Below, in pieces: positions 8,438 to 18,373 of a stretch of 64,000 nt of DNA; within the stretch, counting starts at the first letter, position 1, and each line of letters begins with the position of its first letter. The position numbers and the translations under genes are program-made. Source of the DNA: Spartinivicinus marinus (lineage in GTDB: Bacteria; Pseudomonadota; Gammaproteobacteria; Pseudomonadales; Zooshikellaceae). The stretch covers positions 434,001 to 498,000 of the forward strand of contig NZ_JAPJZK010000001.1 of the NCBI RefSeq assembly GCF_026309355.1, read 5' to 3'. The notes under the pieces are model-generated. The model worked only from the letters and a program-made list of their open reading frames with translations. It ran no database searches and was not told where the DNA came from.

Positions 8438-10171
8438 ATGGATACATCGCTCGTTACTGGCCTAGCTGCAGAGCAACTACTGACAAATGAGCAGTTCATT
8501 AACCAGTGGCAACAATTATATAACCAGTCCTCTATAGCTTTTTCTTTTCAATCACAGCCTTATGTGAACAGTTGGTGGCAAGCTTATCATCATAATTATG
8601 ACTTAGCCTTTTCATTAGGGTATCATAACAATCAGCTGGTAGCCTGTTTGCCTCTTTGTATCAGGGGCAACCAAATTACCGCAGCAGGCAATCATCAGGC
8701 AGAGTATCATGCTTGGTTAACAACCCCAGAAAAACAGTATGACTTTTTATCTGCACTGGTTACTGACATACAGCAGGTATTCCCTGACAGCCAGTTAAAT
8801 TTAAAATACCTCCCAAAGTCACTACTTATTCACACGCTAGAAAAAGATAGTGGGCTTACTGAACACCTTATCATCAATAATTTTCAACGCCCTCTCATGA
8901 AGCTAAATGCAAGTGACATTGATCAAGCACTAGCAAAAGAAAGTAATAAAAATAACATTAATCAATTAAAAAGCTTAGGTGAACTTAAATTTACTCATAT
9001 AACTGAGCCTAAAGCAAAAATCCACTTATTCAAACAATTAGCCCCTCTTTATGATTTTTATCAAGGAGCAATAAATAACTTTCTTCCTTTTAGCCAGGAT
9101 ACAGCTAAATTTCAATTCTTCACAACACTTTGTCAAACACTAACCAGTCAGCTTCATTTAACTGGGCTTTGGCTAGATGAACACTTAGTCTCAGCTCAGC
9201 TTGGCTTTATTAGTAAAAATACGCTTCATTTAGGCATTTTATGCTTTGCGCCTCAATACACACGGTACTCACCCAGTGAACTTCACCTGTTATGGCTAGC
9301 AGAACAATTACTTCAAGAAGGTTATCAATATCTGGATTTAACCCCGGGTAACGCCCCATGGAAAAAGCAATTCACTAATGAATACGACAATATGGTGGAG
9401 CTTATTTATTTTAGTAATATCAAACACAAGCAAAAACACGAAAAAAACCAACATACAACTGAAACGATTAAACGTTCAAGCACACAAATTGGGTTAACTT
9501 CAGAACGTTATCACAGTATTTTATCGCTACCGCATAAGATCACTTCTACTAAAGCCTTGAAGGCAATAGTAGAACAGTATTATTGTGATGTAGAACTAAG
9601 AGTTTACCAGTTCAAAAATGAGTCCAATGTTAACGCTAAAACCCCCTCTGCAAGCCCTGATAATAATACAACAGTTACTTTTAATACATTTAACTTACAC
9701 GATTTAACTAAATTTAGTCCAGAGTTTGACTGGCAAAGTCGACAACAATTTTTAACTGAATGTAGTCAAAGACTAGAGGATGGGGAAATCCCCTATAGCT
9801 ATGTCAATAGCTATAAATTACTGGCATGCGCATGGTTAACACCCAATACTAATCAAGCTTATTTCAATGAAGTAAAACAAAAAATCACTTTTCCAGCAAA
9901 TAGCGCTATATTACATAGCTTCTACACTCCCCCTGCAACTCAAGCTCAAGACCTATACCACAATTGCATCCAACAACAGGTTAATAATGCTTTTTCCGAA
10001 CATAATGCCAAACAATTATTTGCTGTAGTAAGAGCAGACAACCTTTCTCTTTGTCAATTAATTGAAAAAAACAGCTTTGAGTATGTTGGTTCTTTACATT
10101 ACAAACATCATTTTAGTAACGAAATAAAATCTCAACAGCTACCCGATTATTTAACAGTAGCCAGCTCATGA
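8438..10171 (+). CDS. CelD/BioF2-like acetyltransferase fused to a second GNAT-like domain
   Basis: Protein of 577 residues. About 30-330 matches the CelD/BioF2-like double-GNAT fold of cellulose and polysaccharide acyltransferases (FQSQPYVNSWWQAYH at the start, YQYLDLTPGNAPWKKQFTNEY near the end). A variable, polar linker (about 330-390) follows. The last 170 residues look like another GNAT: NSYKLLACAWLTP, then FAVVRADNLSLCQLIEKNSFEYVGSLHYK, the usual 'N-x-S-x-x-x-(Y/I)EK-x-(G/S)F' ending. It is unusually rich in Asn, Lys and Gln. Its stop overlaps the start of the next gene, so the two are co-translated. Function in exopolysaccharide acylation is inferred from context. Confidence 0.75.
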   Translation: MDTSLVTGLAAEQLLTNEQFINQWQQLYNQSSIAFSFQSQPYVNSWWQAYHHNYDLAFSLGYHNNQLVACLPLCIRGNQITAAGNHQAEYHAWLTTPEKQYDFLSALVTDIQQVFPDSQLNLKYLPKSLLIHTLEKDSGLTEHLIINNFQRPLMKLNASDIDQALAKESNKNNINQLKSLGELKFTHITEPKAKIHLFKQLAPLYDFYQGAINNFLPFSQDTAKFQFFTTLCQTLTSQLHLTGLWLDEHLVSAQLGFISKNTLHLGILCFAPQYTRYSPSELHLLWLAEQLLQEGYQYLDLTPGNAPWKKQFTNEYDNMVELIYFSNIKHKQKHEKNQHTTETIKRSSTQIGLTSERYHSILSLPHKITSTKALKAIVEQYYCDVELRVYQFKNESNVNAKTPSASPDNNTTVTFNTFNLHDLTKFSPEFDWQSRQQFLTECSQRLEDGEIPYSYVNSYKLLACAWLTPNTNQAYFNEVKQKITFPANSAILHSFYTPPATQAQDLYHNCIQQQVNNAFSEHNAKQLFAVVRADNLSLCQLIEKNSFEYVGSLHYKHHFSNEIKSQQLPDYLTVASS

Positions 10172-11256
10172 ACAAGCTAGATTATTTACAAACATTAAAG
10201 CGTATGGGTGCATTCCAGCTCACAAAACCATTCGCTAAAAATAAACTGTTAATTTTATGCTACCATGCTTTTGAATTAAGGGATGAATGTCAGTTTCGCC
10301 CATCACTTTTTCAAAAACAGGCTACTTTTCATAAACGCCTGAAGATGTTGCTATCAACAGGTTATCGTGTATTACCACTTGATGAAGCGATTAGCCAGCT
10401 AAAAGCTAATCGGCTCAGCGGTTTAAATGCCGTTATTACTATTGATGATGGCTTTCAAAGTGTCTACCAACTTGCTTATCCCGTATTAAAGACTTTTAAG
10501 TTACCAGTAACTGTTTATATCACCAGTTACTTTCAAACAAAACAAACACCAGTATTTCAATTAGCAATACAGTATATGTTTTGGCGAAGCAAGCGTCTTA
10601 CTCTTGATTTAAGTGTCATTAAAAGTCTAGTAAATGATAGCGCCATTAATTTTAGCAATAACCGTTATGAATTAATGCAGCAACTAATTAAGCTAGGTAA
10701 TGAAGCTAAGCATAATGAGTTTAGAGAAGCATTAGCTGAAGCAATTGGTCATATGCTGGGAGAAGATTACCAAAGCATAAGAGACGAAAAGTTATTTACA
10801 TTAATGACCGATGACCAGCTCTCCGATTCCCTTGAAGATTTAGTTGATATACAACTACATACCCATCGTCACCAGCTCCCTCTGTCAGAAGAAGAAACCA
10901 TAAAAGAAATAAACGAGAACAGACAAGTATTAACTCGAATTACATCGGGACACCTCAATCATTTTTGTTATCCTAGCGGCGAATGGGACCTGCAACATTG
11001 GTCTTGGCTGCAACAAGCCGGCATTACCAGCGCTACAACTTGCCAATCAGGCTTTGTTAATAGCCGCAGTCAACTATTAGCACTTGACCGTATTTTAGAT
11101 GGCGAAAATTTAACAGAAATCCAGTTTGAAGCTGAGTTACATGGTGTCGGTGAGCTGGCGAGAAAAATAAAAAAACTGGCTAGTTATACCCAAAACATCA
11201 AATATTTTAGAAATAGCCGTCAACCAATAGCCCACGAGGCTATCAGTAATAGATAA
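10168..11256 (+). CDS. NodB-type polysaccharide deacetylase family protein
   Basis: Protein of 362 residues whose ATG overlaps the TGA of the acetyltransferase gene (ATGA), so the two form one translational unit. Motifs: ITIDDGFQSVYQLAYPVL (Asp-Asp-Gly metal/base motif), IQLHTHRHQLP (His ligands) and FCYPSGEWD. An insert of about 90 residues separates motifs 1 and 2, as in some exopolysaccharide-locus members. No signal peptide. The pairing of an acyltransferase with a deacetylase suggests they edit N-substituents of the same sugar. It converges with the next minus-strand gene, five bases away. Confidence 0.85.
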   Translation: MNKLDYLQTLKRMGAFQLTKPFAKNKLLILCYHAFELRDECQFRPSLFQKQATFHKRLKMLLSTGYRVLPLDEAISQLKANRLSGLNAVITIDDGFQSVYQLAYPVLKTFKLPVTVYITSYFQTKQTPVFQLAIQYMFWRSKRLTLDLSVIKSLVNDSAINFSNNRYELMQQLIKLGNEAKHNEFREALAEAIGHMLGEDYQSIRDEKLFTLMTDDQLSDSLEDLVDIQLHTHRHQLPLSEEETIKEINENRQVLTRITSGHLNHFCYPSGEWDLQHWSWLQQAGITSATTCQSGFVNSRSQLLALDRILDGENLTEIQFEAELHGVGELARKIKKLASYTQNIKYFRNSRQPIAHEAISNR

Positions 11257-11261
11257 TGAAG

Positions 11262-12458
11262 TTAAACGGAGTGTGCCTGGCTATGATCAAATGCATTAAC
11301 AACCTGCTCAAAAATGGCCTGTTGAGCTGCACTCACTTGAGGCCAGCTATACTGCTCTGCGTAAGCTCTCACCGACTCTCGTGACGCAGGGGATAGTTGC
11401 TGGTCTTTTACTGCTTTAACAATAGCCGCAACAGAGCGTTCTGTTAATAGCGTTCCTGCTACTGAACTTGTTACTAACTCACTCACCCCCCCTACATTAT
11501 TGGCAATAACAGGGTTACCACAGGCCATCGATTCCAGTAGCACATTAGGACACCCTTCTCTTCGAGAAATTAAGGTTAATACATCAGCTGCATTATAATA
11601 ATCCACCAGCTGGCGCTGCTGTAAATTACCTAAGAATTTTATCCGCTCAGATACCCCTAATGATTCAGCCAGTTTTTGATACTTGGTTTTTTCAGGGCCA
11701 TCACCAATCAGCACCAGCTCTACACCAGGTAACTGAGATAGAGCTTCTATCACTAAGTGATGACCTTTCAGTTCAATCATATTACCCACAGAAAGTAACG
11801 TAAATTGCCTTAGCCCTAATTGCTGGCGTAACTGCTGGCGGTTTTCCAACAGTTGAAATAATTGTAAGTCCACACCATTCAGTAATACATCAATGGGTGT
11901 GTCAATTGCTAACGACAGCATCTGTTGCTTCAGTGCATCACACACCGCAATTAAATGACTAGCTTGTTTCGCTGCCTGCTGTATCAACTTCCGTGGTTTC
12001 TCATATTGAGGTATAAAACTGATATCTTGGCCTCGGGCTGAAATAACAACCGGTTTATTAAAATATTGTCCTAGCCAGGCAGCCACCACACCATCAGGAT
12101 AAAAGTAATGGCCATCAATGACATCAAACTGCAAACCATTGCTTATTAATTGTTTTATAAATCGCTTAGCTGCCTCAAACATCAATTTAGGCTGCATATT
12201 CATGCCTATTTTCGGTATATTGACATAACGAGGATGATAAACCTGGATGCCATAGCGGTTTTCTTCAGTAGGTATCTTGTTGTAAACGGCGTACTGACCA
12301 AAACATGAGTGAGAAAAAGGAAACCAGGGCACAGGAGCTACTACGGTTGCTTGATTACCTGTGTTAGCGACATATTGTCGAGTACGGTTTTCAATAAAAA
12401 CCCCATGGCGATGCTGCAAAGCATTAGGATACAGAGCAGTAAAAACGAGTACTCTCAT
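11262..12458 (-). CDS. Group 1 glycosyltransferase (GT4, TuaC-like)
   Basis: Protein of 398 residues with the two Rossmann domains of GT-B enzymes. N-terminal: VLVFTALYPNALQHRHGVFIENR and DVIDGHYFYPDGVVAAWLG. C-terminal: LSVGNMIELKGHHLVIEAL, LIGDGPEK and the donor-binding EGCPNVLLESMACGNPVIANNVGG, the E-x7-E signature of GT4. It resembles TuaC-type glycosyltransferases. It is the last gene of the long minus-strand exopolysaccharide operon, 74 bases after its neighbour. Acts on the cytoplasmic face, adding one sugar to the lipid-linked repeat; donor and acceptor unknown. Confidence 0.85.
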   Translation of the reverse strand: MRVLVFTALYPNALQHRHGVFIENRTRQYVANTGNQATVVAPVPWFPFSHSCFGQYAVYNKIPTEENRYGIQVYHPRYVNIPKIGMNMQPKLMFEAAKRFIKQLISNGLQFDVIDGHYFYPDGVVAAWLGQYFNKPVVISARGQDISFIPQYEKPRKLIQQAAKQASHLIAVCDALKQQMLSLAIDTPIDVLLNGVDLQLFQLLENRQQLRQQLGLRQFTLLSVGNMIELKGHHLVIEALSQLPGVELVLIGDGPEKTKYQKLAESLGVSERIKFLGNLQQRQLVDYYNAADVLTLISRREGCPNVLLESMACGNPVIANNVGGVSELVTSSVAGTLLTERSVAAIVKAVKDQQLSPASRESVRAYAEQYSWPQVSAAQQAIFEQVVNAFDHSQAHSV

Positions 12459-12532
12459 ATAAGCAGATGTAAAAACTTATTGGTCTTGTAAATGTTGAAT
12501 TAACAGCTGATTTAATACTTTCATTTATAATA

Positions 12533-13747
12533 TTAATTAGCCATTTGAGCTAATGCTTGCTGATAAACACTCTGATAATGACTAACACTACGCTCCCAAG
12601 TACGCTCCGTTTCTACATAGTGGCGCCCATTTTGTAATATTTGTTGCCATTGCTCTCGATTAGTTTGAATCGCTTTAATTTTTGCAACCAGATCACTGGT
12701 GTCATCTTTTTTAAACAACAGTCCATTATGGCCATGCTGAATCAACTCACGATGCCCCCCCACATCAGATGCAACTACCAGCTTATGCTGAGCCATTGCT
12801 TCAAGTGGCTTCAAAGGTGTCACCAACTCCGTTAATCGCATTGACTTACGAGGGTAAACAAATAAATCCACTACACTATAATAATCTTGTACCTGGCTAT
12901 GGGGCACTCGTTCAACCATAATAATTTTATCTTTTACGGGACTATTGGCAGCCATTGCCTTTAATTTTGCTTCTTCAGGGCCACCTCCCACCAACAACAG
13001 ACAACTGTTGGGTATTGCTGCAACTAGTTCAGGCATAGCGTTAATGAGTGTGTCCAAGCCTTCATAAGCATAAAAAGAGCCAATAAAGCCTAATACCAAC
13101 TTATCCTGCAATTGGTGTTTAGTTAAAATAGCTTGCTGTTTTTCGAGTAATGGTTGGAATCGTTCGGTATCCACTGCATTGGGAATGACTGTAACAGGCA
13201 CTAAGTGCTGGCTTCGTCCAGCCATTTCCAACTTCAACCCCTCACAAATGGTAGTTAGCCCCTGTACCCGCTTTAACACAAATGTTTCTAATGATCGAGT
13301 CAACTTATATCGCAAACCACCTTCAACAGAAGTACCATGATCAACCGCAGCATCTTCCCAGAAAGCTCTGACTTCATACACGACAGGAATATTTAACTTT
13401 TTGCCTGCCAACCAGGCTGCCGCACCATTTAACGCTGGTGAATGGGCATGAATTAAGTCTGGCTTTATTTCCTGCGCTACCTGTTGAATTTGTTTAGCTA
13501 ATATTGGAATAATTGCCAGTTGATTGACCACAGGCATTTTACTTAGCCAACTAGATAATGGTGGAGTACGATAAAAATCTAACCCGTCAACTGTCTCCTG
13601 TAATAATGACACTGCCCCCTGCTTGGGGCTGGTTAGATGAAAGGTTTCCCAGCCTAACTGTCGCTGATGTAATAAAATAGAGCGGGTTCGGAAAGTATAA
13701 CCACTGTGCAGTGGTATTGAATGATCAAGAATATGTAATACACGCAT
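12533..13747 (-). CDS. Exosortase-A-associated glycosyltransferase (GT4)
   Basis: About 404 residues. The N-terminus MRVLHILDHSIPLHSGYTFRTRSI is characteristic of the glycosyltransferase family found next to exosortase A genes. The C-terminal donor domain has LGFIGSFYAYEGLDTLINAMPEL, LLVGGGPEE and a variant E-x7-E region (TELVTPLKPLEAMAQHKLVVASDVGGHREL). A GTG at 13750 overlaps the preceding stop; the ATG three bases later is the more likely start. Overlap with asnB upstream implies coupling. Sugar donor not predictable. Confidence 0.88.
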   Translation of the reverse strand: MRVLHILDHSIPLHSGYTFRTRSILLHQRQLGWETFHLTSPKQGAVSLLQETVDGLDFYRTPPLSSWLSKMPVVNQLAIIPILAKQIQQVAQEIKPDLIHAHSPALNGAAAWLAGKKLNIPVVYEVRAFWEDAAVDHGTSVEGGLRYKLTRSLETFVLKRVQGLTTICEGLKLEMAGRSQHLVPVTVIPNAVDTERFQPLLEKQQAILTKHQLQDKLVLGFIGSFYAYEGLDTLINAMPELVAAIPNSCLLLVGGGPEEAKLKAMAANSPVKDKIIMVERVPHSQVQDYYSVVDLFVYPRKSMRLTELVTPLKPLEAMAQHKLVVASDVGGHRELIQHGHNGLLFKKDDTSDLVAKIKAIQTNREQWQQILQNGRHYVETERTWERSVSHYQSVYQQALAQMAN

Positions 13748-13749
13748 CA

Positions 13750-15672
13750 CTATGCCACCTGAGCCACAGCCCTAGACTCATCGACTACTTGCCTTAGAAA
13801 AGCTTCAAACATGAGTAACGCCCATAATGATGCACTATGATCACGTAATCCACTTTGGTGCTGGCTGACTAAACGGGTTAAATAGTCTGGATCAAAATAA
13901 CCACTATCTAAAATTCGTTCGCCCAACAACGCATTTTTAAGCTTATCTTTTAAAGGCCCTCTAAACCACTTGGCTAAGGGTACCGCAAAGCCTTTTTTGT
14001 CCCGGTATAGGATATTATCCGACAAATGAGGCTCTAATGCTTTTTTCAGAATATATTTACCTTCCTGTCCTTTTAATTTAATAGACGATGGAAGATGGCT
14101 AGACCATTCAATTAGCTTATGATCAAGAAGAGGCACCCTCACCTCTAGTGAATGCGCCATACTGGCTCGGTCAACTTTTGTTAATATATCCCCAACTAAA
14201 TAAGTTTTCATATCCAGGTACTGGATTAACGACAGCATGTCATCAGTTTGGCAATTGGCCGCATGCCGTTTAAATACTTCAAGTGAGTGATACCCCTGCA
14301 GCTCCCGCTTCAAGTGACTACTAAACAGCTCTCTGCGTTGTTGATGATTAAGCAGAGAAACAGAGTGTAAATACGCCTCTAGCGGTGTGCGCGCTAACGA
14401 CTGAAAAGTGGTTTTTGCTCTTAACACCCGAGGCGCCCAATCAGCCTTAGGATAAAGCTCACCTAATAAACCAAAAACATGCTTGCGAAAGCCTAACGGA
14501 AAACGGCTTCTGACTTTTTCTTCATTCATGTGCCAGCGATAACGGCGATAACCAGCAAATACCTCATCACCACCATCTCCAGAGAGAACCACTGTCACTT
14601 TTTCTTTAGCCAGCTGACAAACCCGATAAGTCGGCATGGCAGAGCTATCTGCATAGGGCTCATCGTATAAAGTAGCCAGCACATCCAGCAGCTCAAAGTC
14701 ATCGACGGCTACGGTTTTTTCAAAATGATCGGTGTTGTAACGCTTAGCAACTTCCTTTGCAAACGCAGACTCATCATAACTGGCTTCATTAAAAGCAATT
14801 GAACAGGTATGGACAGGATCCTTTTGCAACCCTGCCATCATTGCGACTATTGCACTGGAGTCAACACCACCCGATAAAAAGGCACCTAAAGGGACTTCAG
14901 CTATCATGCGAATATCGACAGCTTCTTTCAATGTTGTAATCAGTTGTTCATTAACATCTTCTGGCAACATAATTGCTGAAGGGTCAAAAGAGACGTCCCA
15001 ATACTGGACAGGTGTTGCATTTGGCTTATTACGGCTAATTAGCAGAGTGTGTCCTGGAGGTAATTTATAGACACCTTCAAAAATTGTGGCCGGCTCTGGT
15101 ACATAACCAAATGTAAAGTAATCTTCAAGAGCAGGCGTATAAATTGCGCGGGATAGCTGTGGATGGGCAAGTAATACTTTTAACTCAGAACCAAAAATCA
15201 ATTCACCATTGGCTAAAGTGCTATAAAATAAAGGTTTAATGCCTAGTCGATCACGAGCTAAAAATAGGCTTTGCTGGCGGCGATCCCAAACAGCAAATGC
15301 AAACATACCTCGCAAGTGTTTGACACAGTCAGGCCCCCAAGCCATCCAAGCATAGACTATCGTTTCAGTATCAGAATGCGTTTTAAAGTGATACCCCTTT
15401 GCAATTAGTTCTGTTCTGAGCGACTGAAAATTATAAATTTCACCATTAAATACAATAGCTACATTGCCATCTTCGCTAAACAACGGCTGCTGTCCAGTAG
15501 AAATATCAATGATCGATAACCGTCGATGGGCAAGCCCAAGGCCAGGCTCAATATGCAGGCCTCCTTCGTCAGGACCTCGGTGAAACTGAGTTTCATTCAT
15601 CTGATGAAGCAAGGCTTCACTGATAACAGCCTCAGGCTCCCTAACATTAAATATTCCTGCAATCCCACACAT
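13750..15672 (-). CDS. asnB: Asparagine synthetase (glutamine-hydrolysing), exosortase-A type
   Basis: Protein of 640 residues. It begins MCGIAGIFN, so the glutaminase nucleophile Cys2 is present, together with HRGPDEGG and FNGEIYNF of the Ntn domain. The synthetase domain has SGGVDSS near residue 265 and SGDGGDEVFAGYRRYRW. It transfers amide nitrogen from glutamine to an adenylated carboxylate. In exosortase-A loci this family probably amidates a uronic acid or amino-acid substituent of the polysaccharide rather than making free asparagine; that is family-context inference. AGGTGATG precedes the ATG. It contrasts with the two Cys-less paralogues at 968 and 3703. Confidence 0.9.
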   Translation of the reverse strand: MCGIAGIFNVREPEAVISEALLHQMNETQFHRGPDEGGLHIEPGLGLAHRRLSIIDISTGQQPLFSEDGNVAIVFNGEIYNFQSLRTELIAKGYHFKTHSDTETIVYAWMAWGPDCVKHLRGMFAFAVWDRRQQSLFLARDRLGIKPLFYSTLANGELIFGSELKVLLAHPQLSRAIYTPALEDYFTFGYVPEPATIFEGVYKLPPGHTLLISRNKPNATPVQYWDVSFDPSAIMLPEDVNEQLITTLKEAVDIRMIAEVPLGAFLSGGVDSSAIVAMMAGLQKDPVHTCSIAFNEASYDESAFAKEVAKRYNTDHFEKTVAVDDFELLDVLATLYDEPYADSSAMPTYRVCQLAKEKVTVVLSGDGGDEVFAGYRRYRWHMNEEKVRSRFPLGFRKHVFGLLGELYPKADWAPRVLRAKTTFQSLARTPLEAYLHSVSLLNHQQRRELFSSHLKRELQGYHSLEVFKRHAANCQTDDMLSLIQYLDMKTYLVGDILTKVDRASMAHSLEVRVPLLDHKLIEWSSHLPSSIKLKGQEGKYILKKALEPHLSDNILYRDKKGFAVPLAKWFRGPLKDKLKNALLGERILDSGYFDPDYLTRLVSQHQSGLRDHSASLWALLMFEAFLRQVVDESRAVAQVA

Positions 15673-15689
15673 AGTTACATCACCTATTA

Positions 15690-16829
15690 CTAGACAGTTA
15701 GCCGCTGGTATATATCTAAATACCGCTGCACCATCACTGCCAAGCTAAATTTATCCATTACACGCTGCCTGGCTGCTTCTCCATGACGACGACATAATAT
15801 TGGATCATCAAGATAGTCCTGCATTGCAGCCTGTAATTGTTGCTGATTTTTTGGGTGAACTAAGACACCTGTTTGCTGATCAACAACCAGCTCAACATTA
15901 CCGCCAACGTTTGTTGCTATCACTGGCTTGCCAGCTGCCATTGCTTCTAAAACTGTATTAGAAATACCTTCTGCTAGTGAAGGCAACACAAAAACATCAA
16001 AACCACTTAATAATTCTGGTACATCCTGTCTCGCCCCTGTAATCCATAGTTGCTCAGTTACACCGAGCAATGCTGCTTGCTGCTCAAGAGCAACACGTTC
16101 TGGGCCATCTCCAACAATGACTAGCTTTATTTTATGATGGTTATTCTTTTTAATGAGTTCAGCTAACACAGGTAATAGGCATAGCTGACTTTTTACTGGG
16201 GTTAAACGCCCTACTGTTCCGATAATAAAAGCATCATCCCCCTGAAATGCTTTCGGATAGAGAGATCGCTGACAACCCGGTGTAAATCGATTTGTATCAA
16301 CACCATTACATAATAATGCGATATTTGTTGGTTTAACTTTAATTTTATTAATTAAGTAGCTTTTACTTTCTTCAGATAAAGCAATAAAAAATTTCACAAA
16401 TGGGCGGGTTAGCCTTCTTAGCCACTGGTATTTTTTATTAATGCCCCCCAGATCACTCATATCCCATCCATGTTCACCATGAATTCTGACCGGCACCCCG
16501 GCCAACCAGGCAACCCAGTGACCTTCAATTGTAGCCAAATTACGAGTATGAAATATGCAGGGACGTAACTGTCGTAATATTGTATATAGCCGAATAAACC
16601 ATCGCCAGTCCTGTCCTGGCTGCTTATTTAAAGCAATAATTTCAACATCTGACCTGGAAATCCGCTTAGCAAAATCTGTAAAATCAGTTAAACAAATAAT
16701 TACATGGCGAAAACCATGGGCTGGCATATGATTGATAAGGTTTACTAGGCCATTTTCCAATCCACCTACATCTAACTTATAGATTAAGTGAGCAATTAAT
16801 GGAGGTTGCTGATACGACGATTTGGTCAT
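15690..16829 (-). CDS. Exosortase-A-associated sugar transferase (GT4, Stp2-like)
   Basis: Protein of 379 residues. The N-terminal signature PLIAHLIYKLDVGGLENGLVNLINHMP is that of the sugar transferases reported beside EpsH/exosortase A. Donor-site motifs: IGTVGRLTPVKSQ, IVGDGPER and PSLAEGISNTVLEAMAAGKPVIATNVGG. It lies between exosortase (23 bases upstream) and asnB (17 bases downstream) in the operon. Cytoplasmic addition of a sugar to the lipid-linked unit; specificity unknown. Confidence 0.9.
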   Translation of the reverse strand: MTKSSYQQPPLIAHLIYKLDVGGLENGLVNLINHMPAHGFRHVIICLTDFTDFAKRISRSDVEIIALNKQPGQDWRWFIRLYTILRQLRPCIFHTRNLATIEGHWVAWLAGVPVRIHGEHGWDMSDLGGINKKYQWLRRLTRPFVKFFIALSEESKSYLINKIKVKPTNIALLCNGVDTNRFTPGCQRSLYPKAFQGDDAFIIGTVGRLTPVKSQLCLLPVLAELIKKNNHHKIKLVIVGDGPERVALEQQAALLGVTEQLWITGARQDVPELLSGFDVFVLPSLAEGISNTVLEAMAAGKPVIATNVGGNVELVVDQQTGVLVHPKNQQQLQAAMQDYLDDPILCRRHGEAARQRVMDKFSLAVMVQRYLDIYQRLTV

Positions 16830-16852
16830 ACTGATTTAAACCACATATAAAA

Positions 16853-18358
16853 TCACTGATTTGGCGTAACAGCTGCAACAATAGATGGATAAGTTGCCTG
16901 TAAAAACTTGGTTAAAACAGCTCTTGCTTCATCTGGTTTAAACTCATACTCAGCAGATACTGCAACGAAGCTTCCCCCTGCTGGGCGATTTAATATTTTT
17001 TCTAAAGTCTGTTGAAATTTAGCTCGATATTGGTCACTTTGAGTGGTGTTATTAACAAAGTACCAACTCCAAATAAGACGTTGTTGCAGGAAAGACTCCA
17101 TCCGATATTCTTTGACATAAATAGTTATATCACCCAGCTGAAGCTGAGTTGAGTTAGTGTTCAATAGTTTCCAAGCTTCCTCATTAAATACTTTATTGGC
17201 AAAACTCACCAGTTCATTACCTTCTTGCTCTTTTGGATAGTGAGCAATAAATAGCTCTACCTGTTGTTCACCTTCCTGCCAGGCTTGTCTTAACTGTTGA
17301 GGAGTACTAAAACTAGGCGTCCATGTTGAGCTCGGCTTGACTGATTGCCAATTAGCCGGGGTATCTACTTTTAATGAGACTTGTTGCGCTATGGGTGTTG
17401 GCTTGATTACAGCCCAAAATGGTAGCACTGCCATCACTGCTAATATTGTCAAAATAGTTAGAGGCTTTGTGGCAACTTCAGTATCATTTTTTACTGTTTG
17501 CTGATCAGCCACATTAGTATTACTCATATCATCAGCAAATTTAGAACCTAACCAAAACAGCAACATCATGACAATACCAAAGAAAAGCCAACCATAAAGT
17601 AAATGATCAGCACCTGTGGCATATTCCATATTGGAGTAATAGGCAATTAAAATTATACCAAATGCCCTAATGCCGTTAGCCACTATTGGAATAATGATAC
17701 TAAGTCCAAATACAGCAAGTCGTTTACTTAAACTGGTGTAACTGATGTATGCATAAAAAGTACCGAGTGCCATTGATGCAATTAAATACCGAATTCCACT
17801 ACATGCTTCTGCAACCAAAAAATCGCCTGAAGGAATAGAAATATATAAGCCTTCCCAAAACACTGGAATACCAATTAACTTTAGCCCCCACACACAGAAC
17901 CAGGCTGTAATTTCCTGTAAATATGGGACTATCCCAGACCCCATAGGTACCGCAAATAATAGATAGCCTAAGGGGAATGCAATCTGACGAGTAATTGCTG
18001 TGCCCAAACAGGTCCAAACCAAAAAGGGAATCATCAATACAACCGCTAGCTGTTGAATAACATTAATACCTGAAACATTGGCAATAAACCAAATAACCGA
18101 AAGAAACAATAAAGGTAGTAGCGGTAACCAGCTAGGGCACATCAGTTGCCAATTCAACTGCTTTCTTTTTTGCCACAACAAAAACAGTGACATAGGTACG
18201 ATTAACAAGCCATGGGCGTAGGTTTCAGAGTTCAACCAAACGGTCACCATTGCTTGAAGGGTAGAAAAATAAGCAGCCAACCAAACTAACAAAGCTACCA
18301 CTAGCCAATATAATGGACGTTTACTGTCTGTTGATGTTGTCATAACAGAGACTTGCAT
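16853..18358 (-). CDS. xrtA: Exosortase A fused to an EpsI domain
   Basis: Protein of 501 residues. Residues 15-275 are the polytopic exosortase domain with the three catalytic residues: Cys186 in EACSGIRYL, Arg231 in NGIRAF and His252 in GADHLLYGW. After a membrane anchor near 300-318, residues about 320-500 form an EpsI-type periplasmic domain (ELFIAHYPKEQEGNELVSFAN). Exosortase A recognises and processes PEP-CTERM proteins at the membrane; EpsI is often encoded separately, but here, as in several Eps loci, it is fused. AGGGA before the ATG supports the start. No PEP-CTERM substrate is visible in this window. Confidence 0.93.
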   Translation of the reverse strand: MQVSVMTTSTDSKRPLYWLVVALLVWLAAYFSTLQAMVTVWLNSETYAHGLLIVPMSLFLLWQKRKQLNWQLMCPSWLPLLPLLFLSVIWFIANVSGINVIQQLAVVLMIPFLVWTCLGTAITRQIAFPLGYLLFAVPMGSGIVPYLQEITAWFCVWGLKLIGIPVFWEGLYISIPSGDFLVAEACSGIRYLIASMALGTFYAYISYTSLSKRLAVFGLSIIIPIVANGIRAFGIILIAYYSNMEYATGADHLLYGWLFFGIVMMLLFWLGSKFADDMSNTNVADQQTVKNDTEVATKPLTILTILAVMAVLPFWAVIKPTPIAQQVSLKVDTPANWQSVKPSSTWTPSFSTPQQLRQAWQEGEQQVELFIAHYPKEQEGNELVSFANKVFNEEAWKLLNTNSTQLQLGDITIYVKEYRMESFLQQRLIWSWYFVNNTTQSDQYRAKFQQTLEKILNRPAGGSFVAVSAEYEFKPDEARAVLTKFLQATYPSIVAAVTPNQ

Positions 18359-18373
18359 GATCTTTCCCTAGGA

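Noticed and set aside
8438-11256. Idea that the AT-rich acyltransferase-deacetylase islet is a recent insertion
   Set aside because: Composition differs, but there are no flanking direct repeats or mobility genes, and it fits the locus function.
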